A program made the translations under genes and the position numbers. A stretch of DNA of 64,000 nucleotides from Rhodococcus koreensis (GTDB lineage Bacteria > Actinomycetota > Actinomycetes > Mycobacteriales > Mycobacteriaceae). The notes under the pieces are model-generated. The model was not told the DNA's origin, did not search any database, and was given only the letters and a program-made list of their open reading frames with translations. The DNA is taken from assembly GCF_900105905.1 (NCBI RefSeq), contig NZ_FNSV01000005.1, forward strand, positions 7,254,001-7,318,000, in the 5' to 3' direction. This document shows, piece after piece, positions 52,749-61,700 of this stretch; the first letter of the stretch is position 1; every line of letters begins with the position of its first letter.

Positions 52749-53974
52749 GTGGGGGAGGGGAAGCGGCGCCAGATCACGGTGAGCAGCAGTGCGGCGACGA
52801 GCGCGCTGACACCGAAGAGGATGAAGTTGGAATCCGCGCCGAGCCCGGCGGCCAGCAGCAAGCCGCCGATCTGCGGTGCCGCGACGGCCCCGACACGGCC
52901 GACGCCGAGCGCCCAGCCGAGGGCGGTGCCGCGCAGATAATCGGGGTAGTGGGATGCGACCGCGGCGATGACGAGGCACTGGGTTCCGTGGGTCCCGACG
53001 CCGGCGAGGACGAAGATGACGTAGACCAGCGCGACCGGCGGGCTCGTCAGCAACGACAGCAGCGCGAGGCCCGCGAGGAGCGCGGCGACGATGCTGGTGG
53101 GGATCGTGCCGAACCGGACGCCGCCCCAGGCGGTGACGAACGAGCCCGCGACGGCGCCGAGGTTGAGCGCGAGGGCGAACGTGAGCGCGCTGCCGAGGTC
53201 GGTGCCCTCGCCCTGCATGAGTTTGGGCAGCCACGTGCCGAGGCCGTACCAGGCGAGCAGGGTGACCATCGTGGCGAGCGCGAACATGATGCTGACGGAA
53301 CGGAATCGGGTACCGAGCAGTGCGCTGAAGCCGGTGGCCGGCCGCACCTCCGTCGACGTCACCGCCGCAGTGTGGTCGGGCAGCGTCTTCCATGCGATCG
53401 GCACCAGCAGGATCAGTGGGACGAGCGCGAACGCGAACATCGGCTGCCAGCCCCAGTTCGGGATGACGGGGATGCCGAGCAGTGCAGCGATCGAGCCGCC
53501 GATGGGAACCCCGGACATCATCATCGTGGCCACCGCGGCGCGCCACTTCGCGGGGACCAGTTCTGCGGCAAGCGCATTGGACGTCGGAACCAGGCCGCCC
53601 AGGCCGAGCCCGGCGATCAGACGCAACGCGCCGAACATGACGGGTCCGGTCGCCAGCGCGCACAGCGCGGTGAACACGGACAGGACGATCGCGCAGCCGA
53701 TCACCGCCCGCTTGCGTCCCACGACGTCGGAGAGGCGGCCCGCGAGCACGGCGCCGATCATCATCCCGAGGAACGCGAGACTGCCGAGAGTGCCCGCGGT
53801 CGCGGCGCTGATGCCCCATTCGTTCTGGAGGCTCGGGATGACGTTGCCGTAGACGATGAGGTCGTAGCCGTCGAAGACCACGAAGAGCCAGCAGACGACG
53901 ACGGCGATCGTGGCGGTGCGGTCCAGTCCGACGCGGTTCGTCGTCGGCGCCGCGGTGGTGGCGGTGAGGGGCAT
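52745..53974 (-). CDS. Aromatic acid:H+ symporter (AAHS, MFS)
   Basis: A 409-residue MFS transporter with 12 segments. The AAHS signature DGYDLIVYG is at residues 35-43, and the loop 2-3 motif GRLSDVVGRKR near 81-91. Takes up aromatic acids, here most likely 3-hydroxybenzoate or gentisate. Divergent from the IclR gene across only 48 b; the hydroxylase gene lies 68 b downstream. Confidence 0.9.
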   Translation of the reverse strand: MPLTATTAAPTTNRVGLDRTATIAVVVCWLFVVFDGYDLIVYGNVIPSLQNEWGISAATAGTLGSLAFLGMMIGAVLAGRLSDVVGRKRAVIGCAIVLSVFTALCALATGPVMFGALRLIAGLGLGGLVPTSNALAAELVPAKWRAAVATMMMSGVPIGGSIAALLGIPVIPNWGWQPMFAFALVPLILLVPIAWKTLPDHTAAVTSTEVRPATGFSALLGTRFRSVSIMFALATMVTLLAWYGLGTWLPKLMQGEGTDLGSALTFALALNLGAVAGSFVTAWGGVRFGTIPTSIVAALLAGLALLSLLTSPPVALVYVIFVLAGVGTHGTQCLVIAAVASHYPDYLRGTALGWALGVGRVGAVAAPQIGGLLLAAGLGADSNFILFGVSALVAALLLTVIWRRFPSPT

Positions 53975-54015
53975 GAATCGAGGGTGATGCGGCGCACAGC
54001 ACCCGTGCAATAAAG

Positions 54016-54030
54016 TTCTGCTGTGCAGAA
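54016..54030. promoter_or_regulatory. Candidate IclR operator 1
   Basis: TTCTGCTGTGCAGAA: perfect 6-bp arms around 3 b, overlapping the GTG start of the iclR gene in the 48-b divergent region. A related site at 54837-54851 precedes the gentisate operon. Confidence 0.55.
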
Positions 54031-54829
54031 AAAGAAGACCATCGAGAAGCCGGCGTACATGTTGGAGTCCGTCGACAACGCGCTGCGCCTGCTGCAGATT
54101 CTGCGCGACGTCGGAGCGCTGCGGATCAAGGACGCCGCCGAGGAACTCGGCATCGCACCGTCGACAGCGCACCGGCTGATGGCGATGCTGGTGTACCGGG
54201 GGTTCGCCGTTCAGGACGAGAAACGCCGGTACCACCCCGGGGCGGCGATGGGGGCCGGCCCGGCACAGCGGGGGTGGACCCGAGAATTCAACGACCTCTG
54301 CCGGCCCCACATGGAGGCGCTCGCGATCCTGTGCGGCGAGACCGTCAACCTCGTGATCCGCGTCGGCACCCAGGCCCGCTTCCTGTCGTCCGCCGAGTCG
54401 GCGGGAATCTTGCGGGTCGGCGACCGCCAGGGGCAGGTCCTCGATGCGGAATTGACTGCAGGAGGAAGGATTTTGCTGGCGGAGCTACCGAGGGACACCC
54501 TCGCGCAGCTGTACCTGCGGCCCGCGGATCTGGCCGACGACGAACGCGAGTGGGGCGACCGCCGTCTGCCTGCCGACGAGTTCGAGCAGTTCTACCGGGA
54601 ACTGTCCGCCGCCCGCGCCGTCGGGTTCGCCGTCAACGTGCAGCAGACCGAGGAAGGCGTCGCCGCATTCGGTGTCGCCATCCGGAACCGGGCCCGAACC
54701 GCCGTCGGAGCGCTGACCGTGGCCGTGCCGATCACCCGCTTCCGTCAGCACTCGCAGGGCCCGCTGGTGTCGCAGATCAAGAACGCGATCCGCGAACTCG
54801 AGGTGGACATCGCGGACCTCGAACCCTGA
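54023..54829 (+). CDS. IclR-family regulator of the gentisate cluster
   Basis: A 268-residue IclR protein: N-terminal winged helix (SVDNALRLLQILRDVGALRIKDAAEELGIAPSTAHRLMAMLVYRGF) and C-terminal effector domain (ETVNLVIRVGTQARFLSSAESAGILRV, TAGGRILLAEL). It sits between the divergent transporter/hydroxylase genes and the gentisate operon, so it most likely controls both in response to 3-hydroxybenzoate or gentisate, as IclR members do in Corynebacterium. The GTG start overlaps the palindrome at 54016, and AATAAAGT upstream could be a -10 element of a leaderless transcript. Confidence 0.88.
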   Translation: MQKKKTIEKPAYMLESVDNALRLLQILRDVGALRIKDAAEELGIAPSTAHRLMAMLVYRGFAVQDEKRRYHPGAAMGAGPAQRGWTREFNDLCRPHMEALAILCGETVNLVIRVGTQARFLSSAESAGILRVGDRQGQVLDAELTAGGRILLAELPRDTLAQLYLRPADLADDEREWGDRRLPADEFEQFYRELSAARAVGFAVNVQQTEEGVAAFGVAIRNRARTAVGALTVAVPITRFRQHSQGPLVSQIKNAIRELEVDIADLEP

Positions 54830-54836
54830 CCGATGA

Positions 54837-54851
54837 TTCTGCACACAAGAA
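54837..54851. promoter_or_regulatory. Candidate IclR operator 2
   Basis: TTCTGCACACAAGAA shares the TTCTGC arm and 15-b length of the site at 54016-54030, with a weaker second arm. It is 43-57 b before the gentisate dioxygenase start, in the promoter. Confidence 0.45.
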
Positions 54852-54893
54852 TTTTGTATCGACGGGGCGGCAGGCACTCCTAGCGTCGATGAC

Positions 54894-55973
54894 ATGACCG
54901 CTACCGAACCGCACGTCGACGACGACCCGGAGCTGAAGCAGCTCTACCAAGATTTCGAGAGCGAACACCTGAATCCGTTGTGGACTCAGCTCGGTGATCT
55001 GATGCCGATGACGCCGACGTCGCGGGCGGTGCCGTTCGTGTGGAAGTGGTCGACGCTGTACCCGTTGGCGCAGCGGGCCGGGGATCTGGTGCCGGTCGGC
55101 CGGGGCGGGGAGCGGCGGGCGATCGCCCTGGCCAACCCCGGTTTGGGCGGGGTTCCGTACGTGACGCCGACGCTGTGGGCGGCGATCCAGTACCTGGGCC
55201 CGAAGGAGGTGGCCCCCGAGCACCGGCACGCGCAGAACGCATTCCGCTTCGTCGTCGAGGGCGAGGGGGTGTGGACGGTCGTCAACGGGGACCCGGTCGC
55301 GATGCGACGCGGCGACTTCCTGCTCACCCCGGGCTGGCATTTCCACGGCCACCACAACGAGACCGATCGGCCGATGGCCTGGATCGACGGCCTCGACATC
55401 CCGTTCGTGCACTACACCGACACCGGGTTCTTCGAATTCGGGTCCGAGAACGTCACCGACGATTCGACCCCGGACGTGTCCCGCTCGGAGCGGTTGTGGG
55501 CGCATCCGGGACTGCGACCGCTGGTGGGGTTGGACGCGAAGACGTCGTCGCCGATCGCGGCGTACCGGTGGGAGCACACCGACGCGGCGCTGCGTGAGCA
55601 GTTGGCGCTGGAGGACGAGGGCTACGCGGCGACCACCGAACCCGGTCACGCCGCGGTCCGTTACACCAACCCGACCACCGGCGGCGACGTGATGCCCACC
55701 ATCCGGGCCGAGTTCCACCGCCTGCGCGCCGGCGCCCGCACCAGGCCCCGCCGCGACGTCGGATCGACCGTCTACCAGGTGTTCGAGGGGTCCGGCCGGT
55801 TCGTCCTCGGCGGGCAGACCCGCACCGTCGGCAAGGGCGACATGGTGGTGGTCCCGTCCTGGACGGAGTGGTCGATCGAGGCCGACACCGAGTTCGACCT
55901 GTTCGCGTTCTCCGACGCCCCCATCGTCGAGCGCCTGCACTTTCATCGCACGTACATTTCCGAAGGAGCCTGA
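54894..55973 (+). CDS. Gentisate 1,2-dioxygenase
   Basis: A 359-residue double-cupin Fe(II) dioxygenase that opens gentisate to maleylpyruvate. The N-terminal cupin carries the iron ligands EHRHAQNAFRF (near residues 109-119) and HFHGHHNE (about 150-157); the second cupin (GSTVYQVFEGSGRFVLGGQ, VPSWTEWSIEA) has lost the His set, as usual. N-terminal LYQDFESEHLNPLWTQLGDLMP is typical. First gene of the operon with the hydrolase and isomerase. Confidence 0.94.
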   Translation: MTATEPHVDDDPELKQLYQDFESEHLNPLWTQLGDLMPMTPTSRAVPFVWKWSTLYPLAQRAGDLVPVGRGGERRAIALANPGLGGVPYVTPTLWAAIQYLGPKEVAPEHRHAQNAFRFVVEGEGVWTVVNGDPVAMRRGDFLLTPGWHFHGHHNETDRPMAWIDGLDIPFVHYTDTGFFEFGSENVTDDSTPDVSRSERLWAHPGLRPLVGLDAKTSSPIAAYRWEHTDAALREQLALEDEGYAATTEPGHAAVRYTNPTTGGDVMPTIRAEFHRLRAGARTRPRRDVGSTVYQVFEGSGRFVLGGQTRTVGKGDMVVVPSWTEWSIEADTEFDLFAFSDAPIVERLHFHRTYISEGA

Positions 55974-55979
55974 AATCTC

Positions 55980-56807
55980 ATGAAGCTTGCCACCCTGCGC
56001 CGCGCCGGTGCGACCGTCGCCGTCCGTGTCGATTCCGACACCGCCGCCACCGTCATCGACGGCTACCCGGATCTGTCCGTGCTGTTGAACGACCCGGACT
56101 GGAAGTCGATCGCGGAGAACGCGTCCGGGGACACCGTGAATCTCGACGACGCCGATTACGCCCCGGTGGTCCCGAATCCGGGGAAGATCATCTGCGTCGG
56201 GTTGAACTACGCCAACCACATCCAGGAGATGGGCCGGGAGCTGCCCGAGTTCCCGACCCTGTTCGCGAAGTTCCGGGAGGCGCTGACCGGCCCGTACGAC
56301 GACGTGATCGTCCCCGCCTACGCCGCCGCCCAGCTGGACTGGGAAGGGGAGTTGGCGTTCGTCGTCGGCAGGCAGGCATACCAGGTGTCCGAGTCGGACG
56401 CCGAGCAGTATATCGCCGGGTACTCGGTGATGAACGATTACACGATGCGCGACTACCAGTACCGGACGCTGCAGTGGGATCAGGGCAAGACGTTCGAGAA
56501 GACCAGCGGTTTCGGGCCGTTCCTGACGACCACCGACTCCTACACGTTCGGCGGCGCACTCGTCACGAAGCTCGACGGGCAGGTCGTGCAGACCACCACC
56601 ACCGACGATCTGGTGTTCACCCCGGCGAAGCTGGTGGAGTACATCTCGCACATCGTGACGCTGCAGCCGGGTGATGTGGTGATCACCGGAACCCCGGGCG
56701 GCGTCGGGCACGCCCGCAAGCCCGGTCTCTACATTCAGGACGGGCAGACGGTCGAGGTCACCATCGAGGGCCTCGGTTCGGTGCGTAACAAGACGATCGT
56801 CAAGTAA
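55980..56807 (+). CDS. Fumarylpyruvate hydrolase (FAH family)
   Basis: A 275-residue fumarylacetoacetate-hydrolase-fold protein: ICVGLNYANHIQEMGRELPEFPTLFAKFREALTGPYD, metal-binding Glu/Asp in LDWEGELAFVVG and the ITGTPGGVGHARKPG loop. It splits fumarylpyruvate to fumarate and pyruvate, the last step of the gentisate pathway. Starts 6 b after the dioxygenase stop. Confidence 0.92.
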   Translation: MKLATLRRAGATVAVRVDSDTAATVIDGYPDLSVLLNDPDWKSIAENASGDTVNLDDADYAPVVPNPGKIICVGLNYANHIQEMGRELPEFPTLFAKFREALTGPYDDVIVPAYAAAQLDWEGELAFVVGRQAYQVSESDAEQYIAGYSVMNDYTMRDYQYRTLQWDQGKTFEKTSGFGPFLTTTDSYTFGGALVTKLDGQVVQTTTTDDLVFTPAKLVEYISHIVTLQPGDVVITGTPGGVGHARKPGLYIQDGQTVEVTIEGLGSVRNKTIVK

Positions 56808-56818
56808 GGACGCACCCA

Positions 56819-57532
56819 GTGGGTTTACACGACCTTCCCCTGGCCGAGCGGCTGCTGGTCGCGCGCCGCGGCACGGCGTATTTCGCGCAGCGTCTTGCCG
56901 AGCTGACCGATGAGCAACTGCACGAGCCGACGGCGCTGTCCGGGTGGTCGCGTGCGCACCTGGTGGCGCACGTCGGCTACAACGCGGCCGCGTTGTGCCG
57001 GCTGCTGGAGTGGGCGGCCACCGGGATCGAGACCCCGATGTATGCGTCGCCGGAGCAGCGGGGGCGGGAGATCGCCGAGGGCGCCACCCTGTCGGCGGCG
57101 GCGTTGCGGAACCTGTTCGACCACACCGTCGCCCGGTTGGACGAGAAGTGGCGGAACCTGCCGGACTCGGCGTGGGAGGCGCAGGTGCGGACCGCGCAGG
57201 GCCGTACGGTGCCGGTGTCGGAGACGGCGTGGATGCGTACCCGGGAGGTGTGGATCCATGCCGTGGACCTGGGGAACGGTGGCCGGTTCGGCGACTTCCC
57301 CGACGTCGTGCTGGAGTCGCTGCTCACCGACATCACCGGCATGTGGCGTCGCAAGGACCTCGGCGCGGGCCTCGTGCTCACGGTCGACGGCTGTGAACCG
57401 GTTGCGGTGCAGCCGGATTCGGCACCCGCCGGCAAGGTGTCCGGCCCTCTCGCCGCAGTGGTGCGGTGGGCCGCCGGCCGCGGCGCGGTCGGGCTCGGCC
57501 CGGACATCCCCGAGCCGCCGCACTGGTTGTGA
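56819..57532 (+). CDS. Mycothiol-dependent maleylpyruvate isomerase
   Basis: A 237-residue DinB-fold enzyme with a C-terminal SCP-like extension: LSGWSRAHLVAHVGYNAAAL (metal His) and TREVWIHAVDLG, the ExxxH ligands. It isomerises maleylpyruvate to fumarylpyruvate using mycothiol, the actinobacterial counterpart of the glutathione enzyme. GTG start 11 b after the hydrolase. Its operon position confirms the function. Confidence 0.92.
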   Translation: MGLHDLPLAERLLVARRGTAYFAQRLAELTDEQLHEPTALSGWSRAHLVAHVGYNAAALCRLLEWAATGIETPMYASPEQRGREIAEGATLSAAALRNLFDHTVARLDEKWRNLPDSAWEAQVRTAQGRTVPVSETAWMRTREVWIHAVDLGNGGRFGDFPDVVLESLLTDITGMWRRKDLGAGLVLTVDGCEPVAVQPDSAPAGKVSGPLAAVVRWAAGRGAVGLGPDIPEPPHWL

Positions 57533-57535
57533 GCG

Positions 57536-58228
57536 CTAGTACGACGCCCGGCCACCGCTGGCGTCGTAGACGGCACCGGTCGAGAAACTGAGCGCCTCCG
57601 AGCACAGCCATGCGACGAGTTCGGCGATCTCCTCGGGCCGTCCCATCCGGGCCATCGGGGTGAGACTCTGCGAGCGCGCGAGGATCGCCGGGTCGGTGCC
57701 GGCGTTCATCGGGCTCTCCACCGCCGCCGGGGCGACCACATTGGCGAGGACGCCGGTCGTCGCGACCTCCTTGCCGAGCGATTTCGTCAACGCGATCACC
57801 GCTGCCTTGGACGCCGAGTAGGCGCTCTGCCCGGGATTACCATCCTTGGCCGCGATGCTCGCCATGTTCACGACCCGTCCCCAGCCGGCGTCGGTCATGG
57901 CGGGCACGAACGCGCGGCACACGAGGAACGTCCCCTCGACGTTGATGCGGAACGTGCGGCGCCAGTCCTCGAGTTCGACGTCGACCAGTGGCGCCGACGG
58001 TCCCACCACACCGGCGCTGTTGACGAGGATGTCGACGCGGCCGAGGCGTGCGGCGAGGTTCTCGACGGCGTCGGCATCGGTGACGTCGAGGCGCTCGTCG
58101 GCCCCGGCGGCGACGTCCGCGGTGACGACGCGGACCCCGGCGCCGGCGAGGCGTTTCGCGCACGCCGCACCGATTCCGCTCGCGCCGCCGGTGACGAGCG
58201 CGGTCGCGCCCTCGGGATACGTGACCAT
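57536..58228 (-). CDS. Short-chain dehydrogenase/reductase
   Basis: A 230-residue SDR: TGGASGIG near residues 13-20, NSAGVVG, MASIAAKDGNPGQSAYSASKAAV (Ser, YxxxK) and FSTGAVYDASGGRASY. Divergent from the LysR gene across 134 b containing inverted repeats, so it is probably a target of that regulator and belongs with the transporter/shikimate-dehydrogenase-like cluster rather than the gentisate operon, with which it is convergent (3-b gap). Confidence 0.85.
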   Translation of the reverse strand: MVTYPEGATALVTGGASGIGAACAKRLAGAGVRVVTADVAAGADERLDVTDADAVENLAARLGRVDILVNSAGVVGPSAPLVDVELEDWRRTFRINVEGTFLVCRAFVPAMTDAGWGRVVNMASIAAKDGNPGQSAYSASKAAVIALTKSLGKEVATTGVLANVVAPAAVESPMNAGTDPAILARSQSLTPMARMGRPEEIAELVAWLCSEALSFSTGAVYDASGGRASY

Positions 58229-58273
58229 GGTGGTTTCTCCTCGCGACTGTGTGCGCATTAGTCTTGTTCTATG

Positions 58274-58311
58274 TGCGAAATCGGAATGATCTATTTCGCA
58301 CTGTGTACGAA
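58274..58311. promoter_or_regulatory. Inverted repeats in the SDR/lysR divergent promoter
   Basis: TGCGAAAT (58274-58281) and ATTTCGCA (58293-58300) form a perfect 8-bp inverted repeat; overlapping it, TTCGCACTGTGTACGAA (58295-58311) is a TTCG-N9-CGAA dyad. Such spaced dyads between a LysR gene and its divergent target are typical LysR binding sites. Confidence 0.55.
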
Positions 58312-58362
58312 TTGGAATATATGGGCTGAGCCACACTCGTCAAACTCGCCGAAGGGAATCCG

Positions 58363-59256
58363 ATGGAGATTCGCTGGCTGCAGGCGTTCGTCGCCGTCGC
58401 CGAAGAACTGCATTTCGGCCGGGCCGCCGCGCGACTCCAGATGGCGCAGTCGCCGCTGAGTCAGACGGTGCGCAAACTCGAGAAGGACATCGGCGTGCCG
58501 TTGTTCGAGCGGAGCACCCGCAGCGTCGCGCTCACGTCGGCGGGCCACACGTTCCTGCCACACGCCTACCGCATTCTCGAGAGCGTCGACATCGCGCGTC
58601 AGGCCACCCGCGCGTCCGCCGGGGGTGTGTACGGCCGCATCAAGATCGGCTTCACCGGTGTGCTCAACCATCTGTCTCTGCCGCCGCTCACCCGCGCGCT
58701 CCGGCAACGCTACCCCGACATCGAACTCACCCTCGTCGGGCGAATCATGACCCGCGACGCCATCACCCAACTGGACAGTGGTGCACTCGATCTCGCGTTC
58801 GTCGGGCTTCCCGTCGAGACGGCATCGGTGTCGACGCGGCTGATCCGCCGGGAGCCGTTCGGTGCTGTGCTGCCCGCGGATCACCCGCTCGCGTCGGAGT
58901 CGGAGATCGACCTGCGCGACCTCGCCGAGGACGGGTTCGTGACGACGCCGCTGTCGGCCGGTTCGGCGTTGCAGGAGGTGGCGATGCGCGCCTGCGTCGA
59001 TGCGGGGTTCCGTCCCCGCGTCGTTCAGGAGATCACCGACCCGTACATGATCCTGATGCTGGTGGCGACGGGTGTCGGCGTGGCGCTGATGACGTCGGGC
59101 ATCGCCGCGATCACGCCCCCGGGCACGGTGTTCGTTCCCCTCACCGGCGAGCCCATTTACATGAACCACGGCCTCGCCTGGTCGCCCCGTCGTGTCTCCG
59201 ACGCGCTCCGGGTGGCGCTCGCGGTGTCGGAGGAGATCCTGCCGACTCCCGATTAG
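58363..59256 (+). CDS. LysR-family regulator
   Basis: A 297-residue LysR protein: HTH in ELHFGRAAARLQMAQSPLSQTVRKLEKDIGVPLFERSTRSVALTSAGHTF, then the periplasmic-binding-like effector domain (RIKIGFTGVLNHLSLPPLTRAL). It is divergent from the SDR and upstream of the MHS transporter operon, so it probably activates both, with an aromatic or hydroaromatic acid as inducer (inference). Confidence 0.9.
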   Translation: MEIRWLQAFVAVAEELHFGRAAARLQMAQSPLSQTVRKLEKDIGVPLFERSTRSVALTSAGHTFLPHAYRILESVDIARQATRASAGGVYGRIKIGFTGVLNHLSLPPLTRALRQRYPDIELTLVGRIMTRDAITQLDSGALDLAFVGLPVETASVSTRLIRREPFGAVLPADHPLASESEIDLRDLAEDGFVTTPLSAGSALQEVAMRACVDAGFRPRVVQEITDPYMILMLVATGVGVALMTSGIAAITPPGTVFVPLTGEPIYMNHGLAWSPRRVSDALRVALAVSEEILPTPD

Positions 59257-59293
59257 GACGTTTTCGATCTATATCTAAGACTTTTTTTGCGCT

Positions 59294-59309
59294 GGACTGC
59301 GCATAGTCC
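59294..59309. promoter_or_regulatory. Dyad upstream of the MHS transporter operon
   Basis: GGACTGCGCATAGTCC: 5-bp arms GGACT/AGTCC around 6 b, 100 b before the transporter start and behind a T-rich stretch (59281-59288). Could be a LysR site or a weak terminator after lysR; the sequence does not decide. Confidence 0.35.
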
Positions 59310-59408
59310 GCCATGACACGCTCGTCACGGTCCGGAACTTCGTGTGAGGTGAGTCACCTCCGAAGAACGCCTCGCGGCGACACCGGATCCTGGGACGAAA
59401 GGAACACC

Positions 59409-60773
59409 ATGGCAAGCACGTCTACACGCGACACCGGGGGACAACCGAACGAGAACGCCCGCCGGGCCGCCGTCTCGGGATTCCTCGGCAGCACGCTCGA
59501 GTACTACGACTTCTTCATCTACGGGTCCGCGGCAGCGCTCGTCTTCCCGAAGATCTTCTTCCCCGGCGGAGGAGCGACGGCGACGTTGCTGTCGATCGGC
59601 ACGCTCGGCGTCGCGTACATCGCGCGTCCGCTCGGCGCCGTGCTGTGGGGGCACCTCGGCGATCGATACGGCCGCAAGAATTCCCTACTGGCCTGCCTGC
59701 TCCTCATGGGCATCGCGACGGTCGTCGTCGGCTGCCTTCCCACGTACGAGCAGATCGGAATGGCCGCGCCCATCATCCTGGTGCTCCTGCGGTTGCTGCA
59801 GGGCCTGTCCGCGGGCGGAGAATCTCCCGGATCTTCCGCGTTGACCCTCGAGCACGCGCCCGACGGTCGCCGCGCATTCTTCACCTCCTTCACCATGAGC
59901 GGCATCATGTTCGGCATCGTCATCTCGAGTCTGGTGTTCATTCCCGTGGCGGCCCTGCCGGACGACGCGCTCTACTCGTGGGGCTGGCGGGTGCCGTTCC
60001 TGCTGAGCATCGTCGTGACGGGCGTCGCGGTCTGGCTGCGTCGCAAGCTCGACGAGCCGGAAGTCTTCGAGGAGCTGAAGGAACAGGACGACACGGCAGG
60101 CATTCCCGTCGTCGAGATGTTCCGCTCGCACTGGCGCACCGTGATCCGCATCAGCCTCAGCGCGACATTCGCGATGATCAACACGATCGTCAACGTCTTC
60201 GCGCTGGCGTACGCCGTGCAGGTCGCCGGGCTCGAACGCTCCACCATGCTGTGGGCGATCGCCACCGCCAATTTCGTCGCGGTGCTCACCCAGCCACTGT
60301 TCGGCATCCTCGCCGACCGGATCGGCCGCAAGCCGGTGTTCGTGACGGGCGCCGTCGGCGCCGCAGGCATGGTGTTCGTGTTCTTCCACGCCATCGGAAC
60401 CGGCAGTGCGCCCATGGTGTTCGCGGCCGGCATCGTCCTGATCGGCCTGTTCTACGCGATGCCCAACGGCGTGTACCCGGCGTACTTCCCCGAGCAGTTC
60501 CCTGCCAAGGTCCGGTACACCGGAATGGCCGTGAGCCTCATGCTCGGACTGCTGGTCGCCGGTTTCACCCCGGCCATCGCGCAGTGGCTGTCGGCGGGCG
60601 ACACCGCGAACTGGACGCCGGTCGCCTGGATGTGCCTGGGCTTCGCCCTGCTGTCCTCGGCCGCCGCGCTCACCGGTCCCGAGACCTACCGCACCCCCAC
60701 CGAGCAGTTGGGCGAACCCGACGCGACGACGGCCGGCACGCGGGAGCAGGCGCTCGTCCGCAACGACGCCTGA
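59409..60773 (+). CDS. MFS metabolite:H+ symporter (MHS family)
   Basis: A 454-residue 12-helix transporter of the MHS type (shikimate, citrate, proline/betaine carriers): FLGSTLEYYDFFIYGSAAALVFPKIFF, YIARPLGAVLWGHLGDRYGRKNSL (motif after helix 2), LQGLSAGGESPGSSALTLEHAP. ATG 59409 has AAAGGAA upstream. Next to a shikimate-dehydrogenase-like gene, so it may import a hydroaromatic acid such as shikimate or quinate. Confidence 0.88.
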   Translation: MASTSTRDTGGQPNENARRAAVSGFLGSTLEYYDFFIYGSAAALVFPKIFFPGGGATATLLSIGTLGVAYIARPLGAVLWGHLGDRYGRKNSLLACLLLMGIATVVVGCLPTYEQIGMAAPIILVLLRLLQGLSAGGESPGSSALTLEHAPDGRRAFFTSFTMSGIMFGIVISSLVFIPVAALPDDALYSWGWRVPFLLSIVVTGVAVWLRRKLDEPEVFEELKEQDDTAGIPVVEMFRSHWRTVIRISLSATFAMINTIVNVFALAYAVQVAGLERSTMLWAIATANFVAVLTQPLFGILADRIGRKPVFVTGAVGAAGMVFVFFHAIGTGSAPMVFAAGIVLIGLFYAMPNGVYPAYFPEQFPAKVRYTGMAVSLMLGLLVAGFTPAIAQWLSAGDTANWTPVAWMCLGFALLSSAAALTGPETYRTPTEQLGEPDATTAGTREQALVRNDA

Positions 60774-60797
60774 CCGACACCTCTGCAGGAGATCTTC

Positions 60798-61700
60798 ATG
60801 CACCCCGAATCCACCCGGCACCGGATCCGCCTCGTCGGGGCAGGGATCGCCACGTCCCTGTCCCCGGCGCTGCACGAACACGAGGCCGCCGCGCTCGGCC
60901 TCCCCGACTACCGCTACGACCTGATCGACGTCGCCGTTGAGGGCATCCCCGTCGACAGGTCCGGTGACACACTGCGGCGTGCCGTCGCGGCAGGCTGCAC
61001 CGGGTTCAACATCACCCACCCGTGCAAGCAGGCGATCGTCGAGTCCCTCGACGAATTGTCCGACAACGCACGTCTTCTCGGTGCCGTCAACACCGTCGTC
61101 GTCCGCGACGGCCGCCTGATCGGGCACAACACCGACCACAGCGGATTCCTCTCGGCGCTGCGCCGCGGACTGCCCGACGCCGCGCTCGGACGCGTCGTTC
61201 TCGCCGGTGCCGGCGGTGCCGGTTCGGCCGTCGCCTACGCGCTCGCCGCCGCCGGGGTGCGGGACCTGCGGATCGCCGACGTCGACCCGTCCCGTGCCGC
61301 GGACGTCTGCGCCCGCCTCGAGGCCGCGTTCCCGCAGACGACGGTCACGACCATCGGACTCGACGCGATCGAAGCGAACCTGGCGCGCTGCGACGGCGTC
61401 GTCAACGCGTCCCCGATCGGCATGGTCGGATATCCGGGAACGCCGTTCGACACCGGCGCGCTCCATCCCGGGCTGTGGGTCGCCGACATCGTCTACCGCC
61501 CGCTGCGCACCGAACTCGTTCTGGCGGCATCCGCTCTCGGCTGCGCTGTCCTCGACGGCGGCCAGATGCTCGTCGCGCAGGCGGCCGACACATTCGCCCT
61601 CCTCACCGGCGTCACCCCCGACCCCGACCGCATGCGACGCCACCTCGGCGACCTGCTCGCCGAGCAGTCCGCCCCGACCGTCCTGGAGGAGTCCCGATGA
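60798..61700 (+). CDS. Shikimate/quinate dehydrogenase-like protein (AroE paralogue)
   Basis: A 300-residue AroE-fold enzyme. Substrate-binding SLSP (20-23), catalytic Lys77 in NITHPCKQ, Asp113 in HNTDHSGF and a nucleotide loop GAGGAG near 135. The NITHPxKQ and HNTDxSGF style is that of catabolic quinate/shikimate dehydrogenases (QsuD of Corynebacterium) rather than biosynthetic AroE; the His after NTD differs from the Val I recall in QsuD. Expected reaction: NAD-dependent oxidation of quinate, shikimate or a related alcohol. It is in an operon with the transporter and overlaps the next gene by 4 nt. Confidence 0.82.
   Translation: MHPESTRHRIRLVGAGIATSLSPALHEHEAAALGLPDYRYDLIDVAVEGIPVDRSGDTLRRAVAAGCTGFNITHPCKQAIVESLDELSDNARLLGAVNTVVVRDGRLIGHNTDHSGFLSALRRGLPDAALGRVVLAGAGGAGSAVAYALAAAGVRDLRIADVDPSRAADVCARLEAAFPQTTVTTIGLDAIEANLARCDGVVNASPIGMVGYPGTPFDTGALHPGLWVADIVYRPLRTELVLAASALGCAVLDGGQMLVAQAADTFALLTGVTPDPDRMRRHLGDLLAEQSAPTVLEESR

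Noticed and set aside
59685..61643. A 652-residue open frame antisense to the transporter and AroE-like genes
   Set aside because: Same reason: composition follows the complementary strand of real genes with recognisable products.
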